Part shown: one piece after another, positions 36,105 to 45,129 of the stretch | How positions within the stretch are numbered: position 1 is the first letter of the stretch | Layout: the number at the start of each line of letters is the position of its first letter | DNA from: Phycisphaerales bacterium | GTDB taxonomy: Bacteria; Planctomycetota; Phycisphaerae; Phycisphaerales; SM1A02 | DNA: 64,000 nt | Assembly (NCBI GenBank): GCA_029260575.1 | Contig: JAJDDB010000035.1 | Location: 62,001-126,000, forward strand | Direction: 5' to 3' | Notes under the pieces: generated by a model | The model's input: the letters and a program-made list of their open reading frames with translations, nothing else | Database searches by the model: none | Told to the model about the DNA's origin: nothing | Made by a program: the position numbers and the translations under genes

Positions 36105-38613
36105 TTACCTCGTCTTCAACTCGCTCCGGTCGCCCAGGAGAATCAGATCAAGATCTGCATCATTCACAACATCGTTGCCATCCACATCAGCGAGCAACGC
36201 TCCTTCCAACCACGCCTGCATCAACTGTGTCAGGCGACTGCGCGAGTGACGCTGCTGCGATCGGAAGTCTCCATCATCATCTTCGTACGGTTCGTCCGAT
36301 TCGGTTGCGGCCCACCGCGACATTGCCCGCTGGTCCGAGAAGTCGACATACACCTGTCCCGAAGTCACATCGCGCGTGTCATCATACGGCGCTGTGGCGA
36401 CCATCTCCGGGAGCCCGTCATTATCGAGATCGCCAACCCCGCCCACTGCATATCCGAACTAGTCGCCTGCACCGTCGCCATCACGCTTATACAGAAGGTG
36501 TCCGGTTCGGCCGCTGCGAATGTACACACGACCAGCTTTTCGACCAGCAGTGCTGTGTCGCGGCGCACCGAGAATCAGGTCACTGATCCCGTCCACATCC
36601 AGATCGCCAGCCGACGCGACCGGCCTGTTCGCGATCATCACGGTCGTAATACGGAGCCGCTACTGCGAATCCGTCTTTGCCGTCCGGATCCGCTTTGGCA
36701 ATTCCGGTCAGCGCAAGACCGAAGCGCGCACCGCGCTGCGGGCCGGTAATCGTATAGAACGTCCGGAGATGCCGTCCCGAGAAGGCATATACCTTGCCTG
36801 TGTAGCGCCCACCTTCGCTGTAGAAGGGCGCACCGACGACAAAGTCATCATGATCATCGCTGTTCAAACGGCCGACGCCTGCGACAGACCAGCCGAACAA
36901 ATCATCGTGGTGTTCGCCGAAGAATCGCGCCAATCTTTGCCCTGTTCGGCCGGAATACACATGCACCGCGCCAACATTGATAAACGCACCGTTTCGGTCT
37001 TCCCACGGCACACCAACGACCACGTCCTTCCAGTTGTCACCATCAACATCCAGATTCCCGGCAACGGACCATCCGAAGCGATCGGATGTATCCTCGCGAC
37101 CGTCCCACCGATGCAGAACTTCACCGGTCTTACCGGAATACACCTTTACATTTCCCCGCAGCCGAGAGGCATACGGCGAGCCGACAATGACATCATCAAA
37201 CCCGTCGCGATTGATATCACCACCAGCGACAACGGCCATTCCGATTCGATCATGCTGACCGGTACCTTCAAAGACCTGAAGCAACATTCCCGTCTTGCCG
37301 GAATACACATAGACCGAGCCCGTATTCAAATTTCCATCGTCTGCAAAGGGCGCACCGGCAACCAGATCATCGACACCATCACGATCGACATCGCCAGCGC
37401 TTGCGATGCTCATACCCAGTTGATCGCCATCGTATTGTCCCTGGAACTCAAACGGTTCATTGACAATCGCACCATAGATCGCAATGACACCCAGTCGATC
37501 ATCATCGAAAAGTGTCGCTGGCGTGACATCGCACCGGTTGATGACCGGCCGCATCGTGGCATCAGGATCTGCACTGTGCGCCAATCCCAATGCGTGCCCG
37601 AATTCATGCGCTGCGATCGACACGATGTCGTAATGACCAGCGGGGCACACGCATGGACTCTGCAATTCCGGCACCAGGCACAGCAGCGAGTTCCAGAACA
37701 TAAAGGGCACATCGTTGAAGACCATGTCCCACTCGATGATGTTCTGACCTTCGGACCATATGAATGTGGTCGCCACAGTTGTCGGGTCCATGCCGCACGT
37801 GCCGCTTGCGCAGAAGAACACAACGTTCTCGCCATCCAACGCGGCTGTGCGCGTGTTGGTCGCAGTGCCAATGTAGAATTTGAAGTTGGCGTACACACGG
37901 TCCCACCAGGCCAATGCTCCGAAGAATATGCCGGCTATCGGCCATCCTTCGTTCGGGCCCATCCAGAAATCATTGGCCAATGGATTGATGTTGTATGTTT
38001 CACCCATCGGGCGCGGCTGATAGGACCAGTCGATTCCCGCAAGTACATATCGGCCATTGTTCGGAAGCGCAGCACCAGGCAAACGGAGATCCTGGTCGTT
38101 TGCGCGTTGTTGATTCAGCGCCTCGGATACGTTGTCTGCCATTTCACGCAGCGCAACGACAAACGTCGCATCAATACCGTGGACAGCTGGTTCACATCGC
38201 GCAACAACACCGCCATCCGTATAGAACGCACCTTGATACGTACCGACAAGTTCATCAGCACTGTTGACAAACAACAGAACGCCATCGCCGGATTCAAACA
38301 TAGGTGTATCGGTGCGGCGCAGTGTCAACTCGCCAATTGTGCCGCCGCAGACTTCGATCGTATCCACCGCGCGCCGTTCACCCTTGAAGACAAACGATGG
38401 CTGCACATGTACTTTGGAAACGATGATCGAACCGTCTTCGCTCCAGCGCGGCTCAACATCAAGCACTCGGCCAAGCAGAATTCGATCTGCCTGAATCGAC
38501 AATTCGCTGATCGAAAGAGGATCGACGACCGAAGCGTGTCCGGGAAGCGCGAAAAAGTGCAATGCGCAAACCGCGACCACTGCGCAGGTCACCCTGAGGA
38601 TGTGCCGTGTCAT
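36105..38613 (-). pseudogene. Broken matrixin-like protease with FG-GAP repeats (pseudogene)
   Basis: Compared with its intact neighbour (38854-41391) this gene has two lesions. Near 36625 a frameshift joins YYDRDDREQAGRV to the frame VASAGDLDVDGISDL and removes about 28 codons; the first frame stops at 36580. Further on, the codon at 36459-36461 is TAG where the neighbour has CAG or CAA (GDQxGY). The upstream part is still readable: signal peptide, matrixin motif HEFGHALGLAH (near residue 335), FG-GAP repeats. The end carries the dockerin-like DVDGNDVVNDADLDLILLG. A secreted metalloprotease would have resulted. An assembly error is the alternative explanation. Confidence 0.85.
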
Positions 38614-38853
38614 TGTGATGTACCCCGTGGAAGTAAGAGATATGAACCAGCCCTGTTTCGCCTTCGGAATCGGCGATGGACTGAAGCGCAGGGTACCAGA
38701 CACAGAGCCAAGTCAACAAAAAATGTACGAAATAGTACAACCTTGCCGCCGGATCATGCTGTCGCAATGGCGCGGCGGCGAGCGTGTAGCACCTATCAAG
38801 CTACTACTATCAAACGATTTAGCGAGTGGGTGTCCCGACGACGATCGCCTGCA

Positions 38854-41391
38854 TCAATACTCGGATCGACGCGCAATGATCAACTGCAGATCGTCAGAAT
38901 CGACGACATCGTTGCCATCCACATCCGCAAGAAGTTCATCACGCGCCCACGCGCCAAGCAACTGCGCCAAACGTCGCGCCGCAACAGTGTTCGGCGACAG
39001 ATTCACAAAGTCATCCGCCGACTGTGCATGTCGCCGCACCTGTCGCGCACCTCGATCATCAGACAGATCTGCATACGCACGCCCGGCCTTACCCGCTGCC
39101 AGATCATTGAACGGAGCACCCATCAGAAGCTCCGGCGTGCCATCGGCATCCACATCGCCGATCGAGCCGACCGAATATCCGAGTTGATCGCCTGCGACAT
39201 CGCCATCAAAAATGGCAATGGTTCCGCCAGTCGCACCGGAACGTATGTACACACGGCCGGCCTTTGTTCCAGCGGCGCTGTGTCGCGGCGCACCTATTGC
39301 AACATCAGCGCTTCCATCGCCGTCAACATCGCCTGCCGGGCCGACCGACCAACCGAGTCGATCGCGTTCATTCTCGCCCTTCTTGGAATACAGTCTTGCG
39401 CCAAATCTGCCGGAATACACATCAATGCGCCCCGCTTCTCCCTGGTCGCCTCGATCGTAGTACGGCGAAGCGACGACAAAGTCGCCCTTGTCATCATCAT
39501 CGGCAAGACCCAGTCCTGCGACAGCAGTTCCGAAGCGGGCTTCGATCTGTACGCCTGTCAACGTATAGAACGTCCGCAAGTGCCGTCCGGAGTAGATGTA
39601 CACCTTGCCCGCCTTTTTCCCCGCATCGTCATTCTCCGGCGCGCCCACAATGAACTCATCGTGGTTGTCGCCGTTGATTCGTCCGATCCCGTCAACGGAC
39701 CAGCCAAACCGATCGCCGGTGTTTTCGCCGAGGAATTCTTCAATCAAACTGCCGTCCTGCCCGGAGAAAAGTTTGACCTTCCCCGATTTTGTCCCGGCGT
39801 CATTGGAATACGGCGCGCCGACTATAAAATCGCTGAAGCCATCATCATCAGCGTCGAACCCGCCGGCTACAGACCAGCCGAATCGCTCGGAAGTTCCCGA
39901 TGCGCCATTCTTCTGATGCAGCAGTGCGCCGTCGGAACCCGAGTGCACATACACCCGACCGCGCAAATCACTTGCATACGGCGCGCCGATGATTATGTCG
40001 TCAAAGCCGTCACCATTGACATCTCCTGCGCCATCGACAGACCAGCCGAATCTGTATCCGGCACTGTTCCCTGCAAGAGCAAACAGTTGGGTTCCGGTCG
40101 CGCCGGAGTAGATGTACACTTTGCCGGAGCTTGCGCCGTTGTCATCGTTGTACGGCGCGCCGACGACAAGGTCTTCAACGCCATCGTTGTTGACATCACC
40201 CGCGCCTGCCACTGCAAAACCACTGCGATCGCCCGATGCTTCACCCGTAAAGAGGAAGGGAACTTCCGGCGGCCCGCCGTCACCGTAGATCGCGACCAAC
40301 CCGTCGATGTCATCCTGATCAAGAACACGCGGGCTGGTGACGCACGGCGGAACGCTGAACCACATCGTTGCGGCGCTGTCAAGACTGTGCCCGAGCCCTA
40401 ATGCATGACCGAATTCATGTGCCGCAATGGCTTGAATGTCATACATTGCCCCGCCGCAACCGCCCGTTTGTCCATCCCAGAATGTGTGATCATTGTCGTT
40501 GAAGATCATGTCCCATTCAACGATGTCGTTGCCGATGAACCAGATGTGTGTCGTCGCGAGGGTCGAAGACGCCATCCCGCAGCTGCCTGCCGGACAGAAG
40601 AAAATATTGTTGGAGCCATCGAATCCATCTGTCGTCGAGGCGGTTGCGCCGCCGAAGTCGAACTCAAACTCCGCACCCGCGTCAGTCCATACAGACGAAC
40701 CGAGAAAGATCGACGAGATTTGATTCTGAATGGGGCCTGCGGAGGCATCCTGCGCATTGGCGTTGAGAAAGAACTGCTCACCCATCGGCGCACCCTGATA
40801 CGCCCAGCTTTGTCCGAGCAGAACGTAACGACCGTTGTTCGGCAATGCTGCATCAGTAACACGAAGCACAGAATCATCGATCGGTTTGGTCCCAAGCACT
40901 CTCGCTATCGTGTCTGCGACATCACGCAGCGGCACAACGAGCGAATCGTCGATGCCGTGTACCGACGGCTCGGAGCGCGCGACGACATCGCCATCGGTGA
41001 AGAACGCACCTTGAAACGAGCCGACAAGTCGGTCCTGATCGTCAAGAAACAGCAGAGCTGCATCGCCTGCGGCCATGATCGGCGTGTCTGTGGCCCGCAG
41101 CGACAACCCTTCGATGGTGCCGCCGAGCAATGTCACCGTTGTCTGTGCACGAGCATCGCCCTTAAGGGCTGCGATTGTCTGAACCTGCAGGTCGGTGACA
41201 ATCAAGCTGCGATCGGCATTCCACCTGGACGTCGCGGCATCGATTCGGCCGAGCACGATCCGATCTGCCTCTACAGCAAGGTCGTCAAGAGACATTTGTT
41301 GCACGACAGCAGCCCGGCTGGTCGCGGGCAATACTGCAAGAGCCAGCGCGCCCATCAAAAATGCGTATTTTCTATTCTTGAGCATATTCAT
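38854..41391 (-). CDS. Secreted matrixin-like zinc protease with FG-GAP repeats and dockerin-like end
   Basis: The 845-residue protein has a signal peptide (AFLMGALALAVLPATSRA), an N-terminal beta domain (about residues 30-140) and a metzincin domain with HEFGHALGLGH near residues 325-335, the HExxHxxGxxH zinc site of matrixins. At least six FG-GAP repeats follow (for example GDVNGDGFDDIIIGAPYAS), likely forming a beta-propeller that binds calcium. The C terminus has DVDGNDVVDSDDLQLIIA, half of a dockerin-type EF hand. The start near 41391 has weak ribosome-site support. It lies next to a broken paralogue, the product of a tandem duplication. Confidence 0.9.
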   Translation of the reverse strand: MNMLKNRKYAFLMGALALAVLPATSRAAVVQQMSLDDLAVEADRIVLGRIDAATSRWNADRSLIVTDLQVQTIAALKGDARAQTTVTLLGGTIEGLSLRATDTPIMAAGDAALLFLDDQDRLVGSFQGAFFTDGDVVARSEPSVHGIDDSLVVPLRDVADTIARVLGTKPIDDSVLRVTDAALPNNGRYVLLGQSWAYQGAPMGEQFFLNANAQDASAGPIQNQISSIFLGSSVWTDAGAEFEFDFGGATASTTDGFDGSNNIFFCPAGSCGMASSTLATTHIWFIGNDIVEWDMIFNDNDHTFWDGQTGGCGGAMYDIQAIAAHEFGHALGLGHSLDSAATMWFSVPPCVTSPRVLDQDDIDGLVAIYGDGGPPEVPFLFTGEASGDRSGFAVAGAGDVNNDGVEDLVVGAPYNDDNGASSGKVYIYSGATGTQLFALAGNSAGYRFGWSVDGAGDVNGDGFDDIIIGAPYASDLRGRVYVHSGSDGALLHQKNGASGTSERFGWSVAGGFDADDDGFSDFIVGAPYSNDAGTKSGKVKLFSGQDGSLIEEFLGENTGDRFGWSVDGIGRINGDNHDEFIVGAPENDDAGKKAGKVYIYSGRHLRTFYTLTGVQIEARFGTAVAGLGLADDDDKGDFVVASPYYDRGDQGEAGRIDVYSGRFGARLYSKKGENERDRLGWSVGPAGDVDGDGSADVAIGAPRHSAAGTKAGRVYIRSGATGGTIAIFDGDVAGDQLGYSVGSIGDVDADGTPELLMGAPFNDLAAGKAGRAYADLSDDRGARQVRRHAQSADDFVNLSPNTVAARRLAQLLGAWARDELLADVDGNDVVDSDDLQLIIARRSEY

Positions 41392-41551
41392 TGCATCGGC
41401 GATTCGACTTTCCAGGCGAAGCTGACCACGAGTTTATGGGTCCGTCTTGTCTGTTTGAAGGGCAAACATCCGGAGCAGTCCAACATTGTCATTCGAAGCG
41501 CAGATTTGGCCGGGTTCGCAGGGCGTGCCAACGGCTCTACAATGCGGATTC

Positions 41552-41625
41552 GGGCTGGTAGCTCAGCGGTCCAGAGCCGCCGACTCATAATCGGTTAGAC
41601 GTCGGTTCGAATCCGACCCAGCCCA
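41552..41625 (+). tRNA. tRNA with CAT anticodon (elongator Met, or Ile2 after lysidine modification)
   Basis: The cloverleaf is complete: acceptor GGGCTGG/CCAGCCC, D-stem GCTC/GAGC, anticodon stem GCCGA/TCGGT with loop CTCATAA (anticodon CAT), variable loop TAGAC and T-arm GTCGG-TTCGAAT-CCGAC, discriminator A. It is not the initiator because the anticodon stem lacks three G-C pairs. CCA is not encoded. The anticodon loop context (CGACTCATAATCG) resembles tRNA-Ile2, whose CAT anticodon is read as Ile after TilS modification, so the amino acid identity is open. Confidence 0.95.
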
Positions 41626-41665
41626 TTTGCATTGAACGTGTCGGTCTGCGAATTGCCAACTCCAT

Positions 41666-43657
41666 TCAGCGGGACGTTGGTATACGAGTCACTGATGGTT
41701 CGAAGTTTGTCCAGGCGTTGCGGCCGGAACTCATCGTGTGCCAATGCTCGAAGAGTGTGCGTTCGCGCATTCGATCGGGATCGATCTCGAATTGTGAACG
41801 CGTGCGCCACGCCAGGATCTGATCGATGATTGCTTCGCGCTCCGGTCCGTCGATCGTTTGCGGGTTCTTCTCGTAGGGGTCGCTACTGATGTCGAATTGG
41901 AAGACTGTGTCGAGGTACGGCCAGTAGATGACCTTCCTGTCACCCTCGATATACCCCATCGGACTGTCCTTGTACCAACTCGTAAAGAACAGCCGTCTGC
42001 CGGGCAGTTCATCGAGCGCATTGGCTCCATCGAAGTCGGCATTGTCGATATTCCAGCCGAGCATCGACAGGATGGTTGGCGTGAGATCGAGCTGTGATGA
42101 CATCGTGTCAATCTTACGACCTGGTTGCAGATGTCCCGGCCAACGAATGACCCAGGGTACGCGGATGACTTCTTCGTAGGGAACGAATCGTCCACGGCGA
42201 GCTTCTGGCCGGAAGCTGTCGCCATGATCACCCATTACGCACAGCAGTGTGTTTTCGAGCAGTCCGCGCTGCTCAAGTTGATCCATCACATTGCGCACAA
42301 ACATGTCGCTGTACTCAACAGCGCGAAGATACCGATCGAACCGATTCTCTGATGGATCGGGTTCAAACCATTGCGGGAGGTAGTACGGATCATGCGCGAC
42401 GGTTGTGATCATAGATAGCAGGAACGGCTGCTCTGTTGCATCAACCCATTCGAACATTGGTTCGATCATCTGAACATCATCAGCGCTGAGATAGCCGACG
42501 CGGGCTGATTCGTCTTCGAGGTTCTCGAAGAACCATGCCCAGTCGAAACCCAGATTCGTAAACAGGCCGGGCCCGCATTCGAATCGGCCGTCCGCCATCT
42601 GGAAGAACGCGGATTGATACCCCTGCGCGCCAAGGATCGTCGCAAGCGATTCGTAGGGACGATCAACAAGCACGGACTCGGCATAATCCGGCTGAATGTC
42701 CGGGGTGCAACCGGTCAACGCGCCGAAGAATGCTTTGTTTGTCTGCGGCACCGGCACATAGGTGCGCGTGAATTCAACACCTTCCGAAGCCAGTTGCTTC
42801 AGCGTCGGCGTTGTCGAAGGCGAGCGTCCGCCGAGCGTACAAGAATCGTATGACACACTTTCTAAGAAGATGATGACAATGTTCGGTTGCGCTGCTTCAA
42901 TTGGTGGAGTTACCGCGCGCTCGCCAACCTGTGGAATCTGCCGATCCGGAATGTGCAACTTGTCATCGTGGCCGATCAAACCGAAACTCGCCTGAACAGC
43001 CGACCAGTGACTGCTGAATCCCAGTACTTGCCCGGCGAAAGCGATGCGGCCGGTGCGTCTTTCGATCTCATGCGTGAACAGCGCGCCGAAACCTACGACA
43101 AGCGCGATGACAAAAACCTTGCGCTGAAATGATCGAACTGTCTCAGCGCGAATCGGACGAATAGTTCTGTAGATGAACCACGACGCCGCGACGAGAACCG
43201 TCGCAACGATCGGCAGTGCATACAGCGGCTGGGCCAGCAGGTGCGCTTCCACGGTCGGCCAGAACTGCACGGGATCTTTGGCGAGCACGCCAAGCACACC
43301 CGGCTGTAGTTGCACGCTTGTCGAAAGTAGCCACGCAGCATTCAAGACAGCCCACAGCGCAGTCACACCGGCGATGATGATGGTGATGCGCGCTGCCGAC
43401 TTGCGCAGGCCCAGCAGGTACAGCCCGGCAAAGCTGGCGAGCACAAAGCAGAAGAACGCAAGGTCTGCCAGCGTCGACTCCAGCAGCGCCGCCAGCAGGC
43501 TGCTCGGCTTCTGGCCAAACAGCACGCGGCCCTTCGCAGCGACCGTCCACAGCAGCGCGACGATGAGAAGCAAAACCTCCGGACGAGGCATCCAACGACG
43601 CCAGCCGGTGGGCACAACCGCAATCGGCCGAGTTGTTGATTCAGGAAATGCCGTCAT
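41666..43657 (-). CDS. LtaS/MdoB-like sulfatase-fold membrane enzyme
   Basis: The 663-residue product has about five membrane segments in the first 200 residues and an extracytoplasmic alkaline-phosphatase-type domain. Metal-site motifs: PNIVIIFLESVSYDS near the start of the domain, a likely Thr nucleophile in PVPQTNKAFFGALTG, MITTVAHDPYY and LLCVMGDHGDSFRPEARRG. This matches the lipoteichoic acid synthase, phosphoglycerol transferase (MdoB) and phosphoethanolamine transferase group. These enzymes add polar head groups to cell-surface glycans or lipids; the acceptor here is unknown. The gene stands alone on the minus strand. Confidence 0.85.
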   Translation of the reverse strand: MTAFPESTTRPIAVVPTGWRRWMPRPEVLLLIVALLWTVAAKGRVLFGQKPSSLLAALLESTLADLAFFCFVLASFAGLYLLGLRKSAARITIIIAGVTALWAVLNAAWLLSTSVQLQPGVLGVLAKDPVQFWPTVEAHLLAQPLYALPIVATVLVAASWFIYRTIRPIRAETVRSFQRKVFVIALVVGFGALFTHEIERRTGRIAFAGQVLGFSSHWSAVQASFGLIGHDDKLHIPDRQIPQVGERAVTPPIEAAQPNIVIIFLESVSYDSCTLGGRSPSTTPTLKQLASEGVEFTRTYVPVPQTNKAFFGALTGCTPDIQPDYAESVLVDRPYESLATILGAQGYQSAFFQMADGRFECGPGLFTNLGFDWAWFFENLEDESARVGYLSADDVQMIEPMFEWVDATEQPFLLSMITTVAHDPYYLPQWFEPDPSENRFDRYLRAVEYSDMFVRNVMDQLEQRGLLENTLLCVMGDHGDSFRPEARRGRFVPYEEVIRVPWVIRWPGHLQPGRKIDTMSSQLDLTPTILSMLGWNIDNADFDGANALDELPGRRLFFTSWYKDSPMGYIEGDRKVIYWPYLDTVFQFDISSDPYEKNPQTIDGPEREAIIDQILAWRTRSQFEIDPDRMRERTLFEHWHTMSSGRNAWTNFEPSVTRIPTSR

Positions 43658-43867
43658 GAATGTGTGAAAATTGCCTCGTGGATCGGCTTACCAAAAAACG
43701 CCTCGGTATGTGGAGCCGAATCTGAACCATAGTCATACCAGAATTGAATCGGGGGCTGATTGTATCGCCACCGATATACACGTGTCTAAAGAGCGGCTCA
43801 TACTGCCGTCCGGGTTTGTGTTGGGCGGAGCAACTGCCGGATTTTGCAAATACTTTGATCGCCCCCG

Positions 43868-44389
43868 CTACGGCCGAAGATTCTCCACACTTGGCTGCGG
43901 CAGACTGTCGAGCACAGCCTTGTTTCGCCGACCGGCTGCGGTGGCGAGCAATTGCTGGACCGGTTCGATGCGATTGTTTCGGCCGGTGATGACGATCTTG
44001 CGATGGCCGGGCTTGCCTCGGACGCGAATCGTGTATTTCAGATCGCTGGGTTCATCTGTTGAAGTGAAATCCCGGCCGAACCAGTCCAACTCGTCGAGAA
44101 CCAACCGATGAAGCTCGTCAAGCTCAGCGTCAGTCAGGTCTCCAGCCCAGTCGGTCCTGCCGAGAATTGCTGACTTGCCACCTGCGAATTCGAGCACGCC
44201 ATCGGTATCGACGTTGTAGATCGCAATTGAGTCATCACCGTTTCGCACTTCCATATCGAGCGATAACCCCCGAGTGCGCGATGTCGCGTCAACCCGATCG
44301 ATGGAACAACCAGCCGCACACAACACAAGCAGCAGTACAGCGCACAAGTGCGAGTGGTGGCGTATTGGGTACGTCTTCGCCGGCGTCAT
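43868..44389 (-). CDS. Small lipoprotein of unknown function
   Basis: The 173-residue product has a lipoprotein signal (HLCAVLLLVLCAAGC). The mature part is beta-rich (SLDMEVRNGDDSIAIYNVD, LKYTIRVRGKPGHRKIVITG), with an acidic helix DAELDELHRLVLDELD. The start overlaps the end of the neighbouring lipoprotein gene by four bases, so the two are translated together and probably function together. Both proteins share a layout of lipobox, beta strands and a helix near 'L..L', and could be distant paralogues. I recognise no family. Confidence 0.75.
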   Translation of the reverse strand: MTPAKTYPIRHHSHLCAVLLLVLCAAGCSIDRVDATSRTRGLSLDMEVRNGDDSIAIYNVDTDGVLEFAGGKSAILGRTDWAGDLTDAELDELHRLVLDELDWFGRDFTSTDEPSDLKYTIRVRGKPGHRKIVITGRNNRIEPVQQLLATAAGRRNKAVLDSLPQPSVENLRP

Positions 44390-45033
44390 TTGTTCTTCCG
44401 GTAGCGCGCGTACGGATCAGGACCGAAGTCGTACCGCGGCGGGGCGACGAGCGCTGCCTGCTGCGCCTGATCCGTCAGCCAGGAGAGTTCGGCAAGGCGA
44501 TCGGCCAGCCGCGCCATCGCAGGAGCAGACTGCGGTGCATCGCCTGCGGTCCGTTGAATCTGCGTCCAACGATCGTGTGCGCGAATGCTCAGAATATAGA
44601 TCGTGCCTTCGGAAGGACGCTTTATGAGCATCGGATTGGCAATCGACTGATCACTGTCCTGTTGTGCAAAGCCGGTCTGGTGAAGCAGCGACCACAATTC
44701 GGCGAGTTGCTTTCGATCAAGGCGGCGCACGAGCGCGGGCAATTCGCGCTGTTCGTGCGGGCCATTAAGTTCCGCGTGCAGCATTCCGTCCGCCAGCAAC
44801 ACGAATCGTGCGGGGGTCACCGCCTGCGGCTTCTCCGAACCCGGAGGATGCTGCGCGACCAACACGCGCAGATCGACTGTCAGATCATCGGGTACAGCAG
44901 ACAGGGGATCATCTGCATGCGCTGATTGAGCCGGTGGCGCGGCACACCCGCCGAGCCAGGCAGCAATGGCAAGTGTGCTGACACATATCGCAATGTGCAG
45001 CGCTAACTGGATGGCTGATCGCACTGTTGACAT
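44386..45033 (-). CDS. Lipoprotein of unknown function, upstream partner
   Basis: The 215-residue product has a lipoprotein signal (IAICVSTLAIAAWLGGC). The mature part contains DDLTVDLRVLVAQHPPGSE, FVLLADGMLHAEL, LDRKQLAELWSLLHQTGFAQ, and a Pro/Tyr-rich end (PRYDFGPDPYARYRKNK). The frame remains open far upstream, antisense to pheT, but the signal peptide sets the start at ATG 45033. It is the first gene of a two-lipoprotein operon with a four-base overlap and lies 96 bases from the divergent pheT gene. The function is not evident. Confidence 0.75.
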   Translation of the reverse strand: MSTVRSAIQLALHIAICVSTLAIAAWLGGCAAPPAQSAHADDPLSAVPDDLTVDLRVLVAQHPPGSEKPQAVTPARFVLLADGMLHAELNGPHEQRELPALVRRLDRKQLAELWSLLHQTGFAQQDSDQSIANPMLIKRPSEGTIYILSIRAHDRWTQIQRTAGDAPQSAPAMARLADRLAELSWLTDQAQQAALVAPPRYDFGPDPYARYRKNK

Positions 45034-45129
45034 GACCAGAGTGTATTGATCCACGATCACCGGGCAAGTTGCACGGTCCCGCGCGGCAACTTTGTCTCCG
45101 CTAGGCCGCTGCGGTACGCTGTTGAGCAC

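Noticed and set aside
33683-36586. A plus-strand open frame of about 970 codons
   Set aside because: It lies antisense to the ferredoxin reductase, the fibro-slime gene and part of the pseudogene, all of which have clear domain motifs. Its translation is a Arg/His-rich shadow.
38614-38853. A promoter or small RNA between the tandem matrixin genes
   Set aside because: AT-rich patches exist but no -35/-10 pair or hairpin with a T-run was convincing.
36520-40401. A plus-strand open frame of about 1,290 codons
   Set aside because: It runs antisense to the matrixin/FG-GAP genes, whose zinc motif, signal peptides and repeats are on the minus strand. The product has no domain or signal; codon composition explains the open frame.
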